This document shows positions 55,101 through 64,000 of a DNA stretch of 64,000 nt, in pieces; position 1 is the first letter of the stretch, and the number at the start of each line of letters is the position of its first letter. The stretch covers positions 8,895,923 to 8,959,922 of the forward strand of contig CM064530.1 of NCBI GenBank assembly GCA_032716605.1. The letters run 5' to 3'. The notes beneath the pieces are model-generated. The model did not search any database. It had not been told where the DNA came from and saw nothing but the letters and a program-made list of their open reading frames with translations. This DNA comes from Paralithodes platypus (lineage: Eukaryota; Arthropoda; Malacostraca; Decapoda; Lithodidae). A program made the translations under genes and the position numbers.

Positions 55101-56038
55101 ATCTGACAGAGATTACTAGCATATTCCAACATCTAGCAGATATTAATAGGCCTACCCTATTTCAACATCTGACAGACATTACTACCATATTCAAACATCT
55201 GGCAGACATTAATACCATATTCCAAAATCTGGCAGACAATATTACCATATTCCAACATCTGGCAGATATTTATAATTCCTACCCTATTCAACATCTGACA
55301 GACATTACTACCATTGTGTAACTTCTGGCAGACATTACTACTATATTCCAACATCTGGCAGACATTACTACCTTATTTTAACATCTGGCAGACATTGGTA
55401 CCTAATTTCAACATATGGCATTACATTCTGCAATATTTCAACGTCTGGTAGACATTACTACCTTATTGCAACATCTGACAGACATTACTACCATATTCCA
55501 ACATCTGACACACGTTAACCTTATTCCAAATTCTGGCAGACCTTACTGCCTGATTGAAACATCTGACAGACATTTCCACAGTATCCTAACATCTTGCAGA
55601 CATTACTACAATATTCCAACATCTGACAGACATTAGTTCCTTATTCCAATATCTGGCAGACATTACTATAATATTGCAACATCTGACAGACATAACTACC
55701 TTATTTCAACATATGACTGACATTACTACCATATGGAAACATCTGACAGACATACTACCTTATTCCAACATCTGGCAGACATAATAACCACCTTATTCCA
55801 ACATCTGGCAGACATTATTACCTGATTGCAACATCTGACAGACATTTCAAACCTATTCCAAAATCTGGCAGACATTCGTACCTTATTCCAACATCTGGCA
55901 GATATTACTACCTTTTTGAAACATCTGACAGACAATTTTACATTCCAACAACTGGCAGACATTTCAACAATATTCCAACATCTGACAGACATTACTACCC
56001 TATTCCAACATCTGGCAGACATTACTACAATATTCCAC
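49186..56038 (+). repeat. 30-bp satellite array, main block (~228 units)
   Basis: Same unit as the left block. A landmark 'ttaataggcctaccctattt' recurs near 50196, 51341, 51975, 52968, 53392 and 55148, and decayed at 54634. The stretches 50981-51341 and 52608-52968 are near-identical, offset 1627 bp. The stretches 51385-51660 and 51989-52294 match with an offset of about 634 bp. These are higher-order duplications of blocks of 20-54 units. The longest open frame is 189 codons (53503-54072) and codes only for the repeat. Confidence 0.97.
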
Positions 56039-56143
56039 TATCAAAGACATGAAGGATTTCGGTCAGACAGATTTCATGTACGAACATCCGGCAGACAGAA
56101 AAACAATCACCGACCTCTGGCAGACAGACAAATATCCTGAAAG
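56039..56143 (+). repeat. Linker between satellite and 56-bp array, left arm of palindrome
   Basis: 'ctatcaaagacatgaaggat', 'cgaacatccggcagacagaa' and 'ctggcagacagacaaatatc' recur as the complement at 57012-57117. It still shows faint 'ggcagacag' satellite periodicity. Confidence 0.85.
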
Positions 56144-56700
56144 TGAATGCCTATGCCATCTAGTGACAAAACATGGAAACTAGTAATTAATCCATAAAAG
56201 TGAAGGCATCTGCCATCTAGTGACAAAAATGGAAACTAATAAATAAGCCCAAAAAGTGAATACCTACGCCATCTTGTGACAAAAATAGGAACTATATCTT
56301 TATCCCAAAAAGTGAAGGCCTATGCCATCTAGTGACAACAAAAGAAACTAATAAATAAACCCCAAAAGTGAAGACCTACGCCATCTATTGACAGAAAAAT
56401 AAACAAATAATTCAGTCAGCAAAGTGAATGTTACGTCATCTATTGACTGAAAAAGAAACTAATAATTAAACCAGAAAATTGAATGCTTATGCCATCTATT
56501 GTCAGAAAAAGAAACTAGTGATTAAATCTGAAAAGTGAATGCCTACGCCATCTAATGGCGAGATAATAAACTAATACACATTTCCAGAAGGTGAATGCTT
56601 ATGCCATCTATTGGAGGAAAATAGAACTATTATCTAGGAGTACAAAAGCGAATGCTTACGCCATCTCTTGGCAGAAAATGAAACTAATTAGGTTAGTATA
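56144..56700 (+). repeat. ~56-bp tandem array, forward part (~10 copies)
   Basis: The unit is 'agtgaatgcctacgccatct', 'agtgacaaaaatggaaacta', 'ataaataagcccaaa'. 'gccatct' occurs at 56155, 56212, 56268, 56324 and 56380, 56-57 bp apart. Divergence rises towards the centre of the palindrome. Confidence 0.93.
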
Positions 56701-57011
56701 TGTTCTTACTACTAGATGGTGTAAGCATTCACTTTTTGGGATATTTTATTAGTTTCCTTTTGTGTCACTATATGGCGTAGGTCTTCACTTTTGGGGCTTA
56801 TTTATAAGTTTCTTTTGTTGTCACTAGATGGCATAGGCCTTCACTTTTTGGGATAAATAAATAGTTCCGATTTTTGTCACTAGATGGCGTAGGCATTCAC
56901 TTTCATGGCATATATATTTGTTTCCTGTTTTTGTCACTAGATGGCATACGTCTTCACTTTTAGGGATTAATTACTAGTTTCCATTTTTTTTCACTAGATG
57001 GCATAGGCATT
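56701..57011 (-). repeat. ~56-bp tandem array, inverted part (~5 copies)
   Basis: The same unit as 56144-56700 read on the other strand ('gtcactagatggcataggca', 'ttcactttt.gggat'). Orientation flips at about 56700 within 'aattaggttagtatatgttc'. Confidence 0.93.
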
Positions 57012-57117
57012 CACTTTCCGGATATTTGTCTGTCTGCCCGAGGTCGGTGTTTGTTTTTCTGTCTGCCGGATGTTCGTACATGAATTCGGTCTGACCAATG
57101 TCCTTCATGTCTTTGAT
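57012..57117 (-). repeat. Linker, right arm of palindrome
   Basis: Complement of 56039-56143 ('ctgccggatgttcgtacatg', 'ccttcatgtctttgatagtg'). Confidence 0.85.
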
Positions 57118-57860
57118 AGTGGAATATTGTAGTAATGTCTGCCAGATGTTTGAATATAAAATTGTCTGTCAGATGTTTCAAACAGGTAGTAATGTCTGCC
57201 AGATGTTGGAATAAGGTACGAATGTCAGCCCAATGTTGGAATAGGTTAGGAATGTCTGTCAGATGTTGCAACCGGGTAACAATGTCTGCCAGATGTTGGA
57301 ATAAGTTAGTAATGTCTGCCAGATGTTGGAATAAGGTAGTAATGTCTGTCAGATGTTGCAATATGGTAGTAATGTCAGTCAGATGTTGGAATAAGGTAGC
57401 ATATGTCTGTCAGATGTTGCAATATTATAGCAATGTCTGCCAGATATTGGAATAAAGAAGTAATATATGTCAGATGTTAGAATATTGTAGTAATGTCTGC
57501 CAGATGTTAGGATACTGTGAAAATGTCTGTCAGATGTTGCAATCAGGCAGTAATGTCTGCCAGAATTTGGAATAAGGTTAACGTCTGTCAGATGTTGGAA
57601 TATGGTAGTAATGTCTGTCAGATGTTGAAATATTGTAGAAATGTATGCCAGATGTTGAAATAAGGCAGTAATGTCTGCTAGATGTTGGAATAAGGTAGTA
57701 ATGTCTGTCAGATGTTGGAATAAGTTAGTACTGTTTGGCAGTGTTGGAATAAGGTAGTAATTTCTGTCAGATGTTGGAATAAGGTAGTAATGTCTACCAG
57801 ATGTTGGAATAAGGTAGTAATGTTTGGCAGTTTTTGGAATAAGGTAGTAATGGCTCCCTT
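57118..57860 (-). repeat. 30-bp satellite array, inverted arm (~25 units)
   Basis: Units are on the minus strand. Landmarks in order (short 'aaattgtctgtcagatgttt' unit, 'gcaatcaggcagtaatgtct', 'aataaggttaacgtctgtca') mirror those at 55430-55960, so this is an inverted copy of that specific segment. Confidence 0.95.
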
Positions 57861-58128
57861 AAAGGATGTAAGATTGAGTGTGATTTGCACAATTGGATGT
57901 GTGGGATATCACGAGTGTGTAAGAGTGAACTTGTGTGAGTGCGTGTGAGGTTGAGTGATTGCCTTATACAGTATACTTAGATGGTATAGGAATGAGTGGA
58001 AGTGTGTATAGGTGGTTGTGTTGTTTGACAAAGGTATAAGAGTGCAAGTGTTTATGTGTGTGGGGTATTGAGTGTGTTGAATGTGTTCAGTGAGATTAAG
58101 TATAAGTGTGAGAGGGTGAGTGAAGTGT
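57861..58128. other. GT-rich spacer, no gene
   Basis: Text of the type 'gtgtgagtgtgtgagg', irregular. Confidence 0.5.
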
Positions 58129-58500
58129 TTAAGGGGAGATGGTTCACTTTTGGGGCGATTTTTGCATGTATTAATTATTTTTTTAGTTTCCTCCCTAGAC
58201 CTCCATCAAATTAAAAAAAAAAACATCCATTAGATCCCCCTTCTAGATTAATTTGTAAATTTTTCGGTAGACAAACATCCCGGCCGAAGGTCGGTTCTTC
58301 CAACATTACAGGCTCACTATCGTTCGCCAGGGAAAAAATCGACACCTAAATAACACGAAAGGTCTAAATATTGACGAAGAAATGGGGCGAAAGTTCTTAA
58401 AATCGACTAACTATTGGGGCAAACATCTTAACATCTGAAAACTAATGGGGCTAAACATGAGGGAGAAAGTGGGCCAGAAAACCGGCCCATTCCCACTTAA
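58129..58500 (-). mobile_element. Family A TTAA MITE, complete (long type)
   Basis: TTAA lies at 58129-58132 and 58497-58500. It is the reverse-oriented sister of 43248-43618 (shared 'ttcacttttggggcgatttt' and 'aacatccattagatccccct'). The UUCG hairpin is slightly changed (ccggccgaaggtcgg). Confidence 0.9.
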
Positions 58501-58524
58501 AGGGTGTGGACTTGAGTATATTAA

Positions 58525-58560
58525 GTATGTGTGTGTGTGTGGGGGGGTGGGGGGGGGGGA
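58525..58560. repeat. (TG)n then poly-G
   Basis: A TG run passes into a G homopolymer, the same arrangement as at 22069-22112. Confidence 0.9.
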
Positions 58561-58651
58561 CTAAGAATTCGCAGGATTGATTGTAAATATGCAAGATGTT
58601 GAATGCGTGTGTAGTAGACATTTTAAAAGGGTTCGGTTCTAAGTTAGTTAG

Positions 58652-59027
58652 TTAAGGGGAGACTGGCCGTTTGTTTGGTCTATTAATTCATTTATTCATA
58701 TACCGGTATTTGTTTAGTTTTCTCCCTAGACCTCCATCAAGCTTAGAAAAACACCCCCTAGACCCCCCTTCAAGATAAATGTGTTCATTTTTCAGTAGAA
58801 AAATGTTGCGGCCGATGGCTGGTTCCTCTTAAAATTGCAGGCTCGCTATCGCTCGCCAGGAAATAATCGACACCTAAATGGCACGAAAGGTCTAAAAATT
58901 GACAACGAAATGGGGCGAAAGATGTTAAAATCGCCAAACTAATGGGCCAAACGTCTTATAATTTCAAAATTAGCGGGACTAAACATTAGGGAGAAGGGGG
59001 TCCAGAAAAATGTCTGCCTCCCCTTAA
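58652..59027 (-). mobile_element. Family A TTAA MITE, complete (long type)
   Basis: TTAA lies at 58652-58655 and 59024-59027. The core has 'gcggccgatggctgg' (decayed loop) and an intact GGCTCGCTATCGCTCGCC. Confidence 0.9.
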
Positions 59028-59716
59028 AGTAAGACTTTAGAGGCTATCAACCCATGAGGATTATTATGCCCACCTTAAAGTCAGGAAGAACGTGACTGGC
59101 TTCCCCGAGATCCCCAAGTTTATAATTATATACCCGGAGGTTGTCCTGCTCGGGAACCCCAGACGTCTTCCTTATTCGCAACCAGGACTAAAGCCTCCTT
59201 TCGAGAACTCCATTCCCTTGGATGCGGTTCTAAGAGCAAGTGTGTCCAATTATACGTAATGTGACTGAGTGAGTGTGTTGAATATTGAGTGAGTGTATTG
59301 CAGTTTTAAGTGTGAATTCGTGCACGGGGAACTGAGAACAAGTTACACTGAAAATACGATGATAAACATTTACTAGACCTGATAGACCTAAATTAAACAC
59401 AATTACTTATAAAACAAGAGGCTATATTCATTAGTAGTAGTAGTAGTAGTAGTAGTAATAGTAGTAGTAGTATCGTTGTTGTTATTGTTGCTGTTGTTAT
59501 TAAGAAAGTATGACTACATTTTGCCAGTGACTTCAAATTGATATTAATAAACTGCCAATTCAAGGTGCACTTTGAACAGCATGCCTGAAAACGCATTATT
59601 TGAAGGGTTTCAAGTCATAGAAAGGGGAATAGACGGATTGAGCAAACGCAATTCTAACTTTGACAAAATATTCCATTACTAGCAAAGTATATACTGTATT
59701 CTGGGTTACAGTATAG
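59028..59716. other. No gene recognised; (TAG)n present
   Basis: Unique-looking sequence. A (TAG)n run at 59432-59472 is followed by GTT triplets. Confidence 0.5.
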
Positions 59717-59852
59717 TTAAGGGGAGATCTCCACTCGAGGGATTTTTGTTGTTGACCCCTTTCTCCCTCATGTTTAGCTCCATTGCTTTTGATATTATAA
59801 AACGTTTGCCCCATTAGTTTAGCGAATTTAATTAAACACACCACCGCTTGTA

Positions 59853-59892
<40 letters not shown>

Positions 59893-60099
59893 TTCACCCC
59901 ATATTAAGACCTTTCGTGCTATTCAGGTGTCAATTTTATCCTGGCGAGCGATAGCGAGCCTGTAATTTAAGAGGAACCGGCCTTCGGCCGGGAAATTTTT
60001 CTACCGAAAAATGTACACATTTATCTTGAAAGGGACTCAAGGGGGTGTAATTTTAAGCTTGATGGAGGTCTAGGGAACAAACTAAATACCTCCCCTCAA
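59717..60099 (+). mobile_element. Family A MITE carrying an internal (CA)n insertion
   Basis: The left TTAA is at 59717-59720 and the right end is TCAA (60096-60099). All three hairpins are intact (GGCGAGCGATAGCGAGCC, CCGGCCTTCGGCCGG, AT stem). About 60 bp, including a (CA)n run at 59854-59890 and 'caccaccgcttgtag', interrupts the left arm after 'ttagcga'. Confidence 0.9.
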
Positions 60100-60189
60100 C
60101 TAAAGAACCAAAGGTAATAAGACTTATATCAGTTAATGACAAACAAAATTTAGTTTGGGAAAATTGGATTAACGATTATGAATAAAGTA

Positions 60190-60362
60190 GAGCAAAACAG
60201 GTCTCCACTAAATTATCTAACTATCTACCTACCCACCAACCTATCTACTTATCTATCTGTCTATATATTTATCTAGCTATAATATCTATTTATCTATTTA
60301 TCTATCTACCTATATATCTATGTATCTATCTATCTATCTATCTATCTTCTTATCAAGCTGTC
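60190..60362. repeat. (ATCT)n imperfect microsatellite
   Basis: TATC/TACC tetranucleotides, interrupted. A 25-bp duplication ('tatattgtgttgtctaccag') follows at 60369-60414. Confidence 0.9.
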
Positions 60363-60483
60363 TGTTTATATATTGTGTTGTCTACCAGTTTATATATTGT
60401 GTTGTCTACCAGTTTCCTTCTCTCATAGTTTACCTGAGCGATTAATTACAGTAATATGTCCTTGCAATAACCTATGTTTATAT

Positions 60484-60583
60484 NNNNNNNNNNNNNNNNN
60501 NNNNNNNNNNNNNNNNNNNNNNNNNNNNNNNNNNNNNNNNNNNNNNNNNNNNNNNNNNNNNNNNNNNNNNNNNNNNNNNNNNN
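60484..60583. other. Assembly gap, 100 N
   Basis: Exactly 100 undetermined bases, probably a scaffold gap of unknown true size. Confidence 0.99.
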
Positions 60584-61744
60584 TTAGTCTTGACAACTTT
60601 GGAGAAGCCCCTGTTTCGGTTCTGATTCACGACATGTGTTTTTAGGCTAAAGGGAGTGAGGAACACGAGCGTTTTTCCCTGCGGATTAAATCACCTACTC
60701 TGTTGGTGTACAACCACATATCTCCACCAAGTGGCATTTTTTATAAGGTAGCGGAACCGGAGCTTCTTGAACCAGGAACAGGGACAGGGTTGAATGGTAT
60801 TGACGGGAAATAAGCCTTTACAACGGGCACCTCGTAGCTACTTTCTACTTTTCCTATTTTTGAAGAGAGTGTAGAGAACTGAACCCGCGGGCAACCCAAC
60901 ACGGGGGGGCCGTTTTGGAGCCAGAGTAAGCTGTTGGACATGTGGCTTTGTCTATGTGTTATTAGTTCTCGTATACGTCGCCCCACCCTCGTGTGGAAGT
61001 GTCATCATCACTTACATATCAAGTAATCAAATGACTTATGTACCAAACCACAGGACTACTTTCGTTGCTCTTGTTGAGTGGCGCCCCTTGAATAATATGC
61101 GTTATTATTCAAACAAAATAACGTTTATATATTATTAATTTATTTATTCTCTTTATCCGGGGCATATTACTAATGTCACTCGTCACGATATCCGCTTCTA
61201 AAGGTGTATTTTACACCACACTAATCTATGTCGCTGAAAACAAGCAAACCGTTTCCACCCCAATGATCACCCATACCTCGCTACCAAAACTTAATGATAA
61301 TGGTTCCATTAGCAGATCAATTACTATCCCAACTACTCCTGCCCCAGACGTACGTGATTCCATAAAATTAGACTTTCAAAAAGACCGTACATTTCACTCA
61401 AGGGCCTCTAACAATTCGTCAATCCTCTGAAAGTATGGAAGATCTAGATTATTAACCGGAAGGTAAACAAATGAAGGATTACTGTAAAGAAGTTGCAGTA
61501 ATTCTCTCCTTACAAAACCTTCCTAAAACAACAACGCCAGCAAGCAGGCACCGGGTCGGGTTTTTGTGCCGGTGTTGTCTTTGATCGGAGGGGTGTTCTT
61601 GCACTGTGGGTACAGTACAGTTGCATTCAAGTAATTCGCTCATCATAATGCTTAATGATTATGATGATGATAATCTATATTTTATTAACTTCACCACAAC
61701 ACACAAAAAAAAACACCTCCAATGAAATTAATGAAAGCCAGTAT
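60584..61744. other. About 1.1 kb with no gene recognised
   Basis: The most unique-looking stretch of the window. Frames of up to 85 codons (61173-61430 plus, MSLVTISASKGVFYTTLIYV and onward) show no motif I know. There is no clear splice-site and exon pattern. Confidence 0.45.
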
Positions 61745-61840
61745 GTGATCCACCGGGATTCGAACCTGGGTTATCACACCACAGTTTTTCAGATTTCCTT
61801 AAACACTTTAACCATTACACCCCACCAGGCACGGTTAATG
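61745..61840 (-). repeat. tRNA pseudogene or tRNA-derived SINE
   Basis: The minus strand has a perfect B box GGTTCGAATCC (61756-61766) in a T-arm context. About 50 bp upstream is 'gtgtaatggttaa', an A-box-like string. The A-to-B distance is too long for an ordinary tRNA unless a long variable arm or insert is present. Confidence 0.45.
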
Positions 61841-62054
61841 GTTTATACACACGCCTACGGACTTATTATCCATTATCGAATACTGGATATTAGTTTAATC
61901 AAGTTCACATTCCCAACCGCACTATGGTTAGTCCATACTGTTTAAGTGAGAGGCAAAGCAATATCCATGGGGCCTTACAGACCTAGCCTCATATATAATA
62001 TAAGAATGGACAGTGTGATCAGTTTCAACCACACCAACAACTTTCACATACCGG
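61841..62054. other. Spacer, no gene
   Basis: Nothing recognised. Confidence 0.5.
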
Positions 62055-62390
62055 TTAAGGGGAGGTTATTAGTTTGGTCCGTAGATATCCTTCAAGCTTA
62101 AGATTACACCCCCTTGAGCCCCTTTCAAGATAAATATGTACATTTTTCGGTAGAAAAAATTTCCGGCTGAAAGCCGGTTCCTCTTAAATTACAGGCTCGC
62201 TATCGCTCGCCAGGATAAAATCGACACCTAAATGGCACGAAAGGTCTTAAAATTGACAGAAATGGGTTGAAAGTTCTTAAAATCGTCAAAATAATGGGGC
62301 GAACGTCTTAACATTAGGAACACAATGGGGCTAAACATGAGGGAGGAAGGAGTCAAGAAAAAAAAAACTCAAGTGGATACCTCCCCTTAA
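62055..62390 (-). mobile_element. Family A TTAA MITE, complete
   Basis: TTAA lies at 62055-62058 and 62387-62390. GGCTCGCTATCGCTCGCC and 'ccggctgaaagccgg' are present. The right end equals the partial copy at 1-137 ('tgacagaaatgggt', 'ggcgaacgtctta'). Confidence 0.93.
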
Positions 62391-62473
62391 AACACTCCTC
62401 TATAATCACAGTTCTGTACATAATCCCATACTTAATTTCTCATTCCAACGGAGAAGGATGTTATTTGAAGTAT

Positions 62474-62694
62474 TTAACCCATTCTGTACTGGCGACGTCC
62501 TTTAGATTATATGCTGGCAAGTATTAGACGATTTTATTCAGTTTGGGAAGGACGTCTACCCATTAATTAAAAGGCTACAGACTATCTCAAAGAAGCATTT
62601 TAGTGGCCATGCATCCTTCCTAAGCTTCCTAAAAAATCGTTTAAATGTAGCTGAAATCAAATACAAAATAAGTCATCGGTACAGAAAGGGTTAG
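62474..62694. mobile_element. Family E TTAA MITE (second subtype)
   Basis: The left TTAA is at 62474-62477 and the right end is TTAG (62691-62694). Ends AACCCATTCTGTACTGGCGA and (inverted) 'atcggtacagaaagggtta'. It matches 26275-26489 throughout. Confidence 0.8.
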
Positions 62695-62740
62695 AGGTAC
62701 CAATAGCCCGTAGCAGTATAATTGTAGGCCTACGTGGCGT

Positions 62741-62812
<72 letters not shown>
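62741..62812. repeat. (CT)n microsatellite
   Basis: An uninterrupted CT run. Confidence 0.98.
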
Positions 62813-62815
<3 letters not shown>

Positions 62816-62960
62816 TCTCTTCAACAAACTCCCACGGCGAGTAAGAGACATGAGGGGCGTCTCGTTAGACAACCTTCGAAAAGTCTGCTGCACCAAATCA
62901 CCACCCAGAACGAGGGGCGGCGCGCTCCTCGGTGCCGCTATAAGTGTGGCGAACTCATCA
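62813..62960 (+). mobile_element. Possible LINE C-terminal fragment (family C block)
   Basis: The frame reads HLFNKLPRRVRDMRGVSLDN, similar in style to LINE protein ends (FN.LP..VR...V..D). The block 62913-62958 ('cggcgcgctcctcggtgccg') is shared with the minus strand of about 700-745. It is flanked on both sides by (CT)n. Confidence 0.45.
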
Positions 62961-62977
62961 CAAGGTATCACAAGGTA

Positions 62978-63168
<191 letters not shown>

Positions 63169-63243
63169 ACTCCATTTACTTCTCATTATCAACTATATTA
63201 ATACAGTGACGACCGCCAGGTGAATTTGTTCAAATTAGGAAGG

Positions 63244-63247
<4 letters not shown>

Positions 63248-63275
<28 letters not shown>

Positions 63276-63276
63276 C
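63248..63276. repeat. (GA)n microsatellite
   Basis: A short GA run. Confidence 0.95.
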
Positions 63277-63544
63277 GTAGGCGTGGGTAGGGCGATTAAC
63301 AAAGTCTGTATGTTTGCATCACAGTTTGTATTCGTGTGGGTTTGTTTGTCGATTAAAGAGTGACCATTATGATTATTATGCAAATTATATAATCCAAACT
63401 ACTGGTGCACTGGAAGGTCCGTGAACCACCTAGGAATGTATCAATAACGTAACTAACTGTTCCCGGGAGTAGTCTGGCAGTTGTTGTTATTTATGTTACG
63501 TTATTATTGACGGTCACGGTGTTATTATCTGGCGTACACTCCAC

Positions 63545-63930
63545 CCACACCTCCACTTACCGGGGTGGAGTCGGTGGGTGGAGTTGGTGGGGGAGGGGGG
63601 AGTGAGTGTGGGCTGGGGGGGGGGGGGGGGGATAGGGGTGAGGGATGGAGAGGGTGAGTGGAATAGGAAGTGAGGGGTAGGTTGGGTGAGTTAATTAGGG
63701 GGGAAGGGTTGGATTAGGGGGTAGGGGGAAGGGGGGATTGGGTGAGTGGATTAGGGGGTGAGGGGAGGGTTGTGTGAGTGGATTAGGAGGGGAGGGGTAG
63801 GTTGGGTGAGTGGATTAGGAAGGAGGGGAGTGAGTGAGTGGATTAGGGGGCGAGAGGTAGGTTGGGTGAGTGGATTAGGGCGGAGGGCCGAAGGAAGAGG
63901 TGGATTAAGGGGGAGGGTGGTGGAGCGAGG
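63545..63930. repeat. G-rich minisatellite, GGGTGAGTGGATTAGG-type
   Basis: Units such as 'ggttgggtgagtggattagg' recur with variable G-run spacers. A long G run lies at 63616-63632. It resembles the G-rich array at 1.7-2.6 kb in composition but not in sequence. Confidence 0.8.
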
Positions 63931-63960
63931 CATATTTTTTTCCCCGTGTCCTAATCATAC

Positions 63961-64000
63961 AAGCAAACCTAACTTAACTTAACCTAACCTAACCAAACCA
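63961..64000. repeat. CCTAA-like tract at the window edge
   Basis: 'aacctaacttaacttaacct' then 'aacctaaccaaacca'. It resembles degenerate (CCTAA)n, the arthropod telomere motif, but is too short and irregular to call telomeric. Confidence 0.5.

Noticed and set aside
45565..57860. Long open frames in the 30-bp array (up to 189 codons, both strands) as a repeat protein gene
   Set aside because: They follow from a 30-bp unit without stops in some frames. Frames switch with single-base indels, and no unique coding sequence or start context brackets them.
63961..64000. Telomeric repeat array
   Set aside because: Only a few degenerate CCTAA-like units are visible, and the window continues without a terminal structure.

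Overview
This window looks like repeat-rich, gene-poor nuclear DNA from an arthropod, most likely a decapod crustacean. I infer this from the very dense, long dinucleotide microsatellites, the tRNA-derived SINEs, the CR1-type and Jockey-type LINE remnants, and a short CCTAA-like (arthropod telomere-type) tract at the right edge. I found no exon of a recognisable host gene. Everything with clear protein homology belongs to retroelements, and those reading frames are broken or truncated. Positions 60484-60583 are a 100-base assembly gap.

Layout. 1-10.3 kb: minisatellites (a G-rich one at 1.7-2.6 kb and a 53-bp array at 5.66-6.3 kb), pyrimidine-rich low-complexity DNA and the first short inverted-repeat elements. 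10.5-14.9 kb: GT-rich DNA, a 51-bp array (11.45-12.67 kb) and several MITE copies. 15-26.5 kb: SINEs, a 131-bp array, a 71-bp array, a 35-bp array of about 33 near-identical copies (22.7-23.9 kb) and a dense cluster of MITEs, several abutting or nested. 27-31 kb: a retroposed fragment with a conserved mobile-element domain, LINE tails and large inverted repeats. 32-40.1 kb: a broken Jockey-like LINE on the plus strand and a near-full-length CR1-type LINE on the minus strand, the latter with an esterase-type ORF1 and tandem repeats at its 5' end. 41-45.5 kb: MITEs, SINEs and LINE tail fragments. 45.56-57.86 kb: a 30-bp satellite of about 350 units with higher-order duplications, a LINE insertion and an inverted terminal arm. 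57.9-64 kb: more MITEs, long (CT)n tracts and G-rich DNA.

The main theme is a set of short non-autonomous elements flanked by TTAA. I named the families for this report. Family A begins TTAAGGGGAG and has about 17 near-complete and several partial copies, roughly a tenth of the window. Family B is foldback-like and shares a core with A. Family E begins TTAACCC and is piggyBac-like. A and B share a core that can form three successive hairpins: a tandem-GA stem, a GC-rich stem that in A carries a C(UUCG)G-type loop, and an AT-rich stem. I regard this as the best candidate for an undescribed system.

Other families: H (TA-flanked foldback), I (an inverted-repeat element containing a stretch nearly identical to the 30-bp satellite unit, so a possible seed for it), J and K (larger inverted repeats), M (small inverted-repeat element), S1 (tRNA-Val-like SINE) and D (second tRNA-like SINE). 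Family names, consensus statements and copy counts come from reading by eye. No alignment or database search was run.
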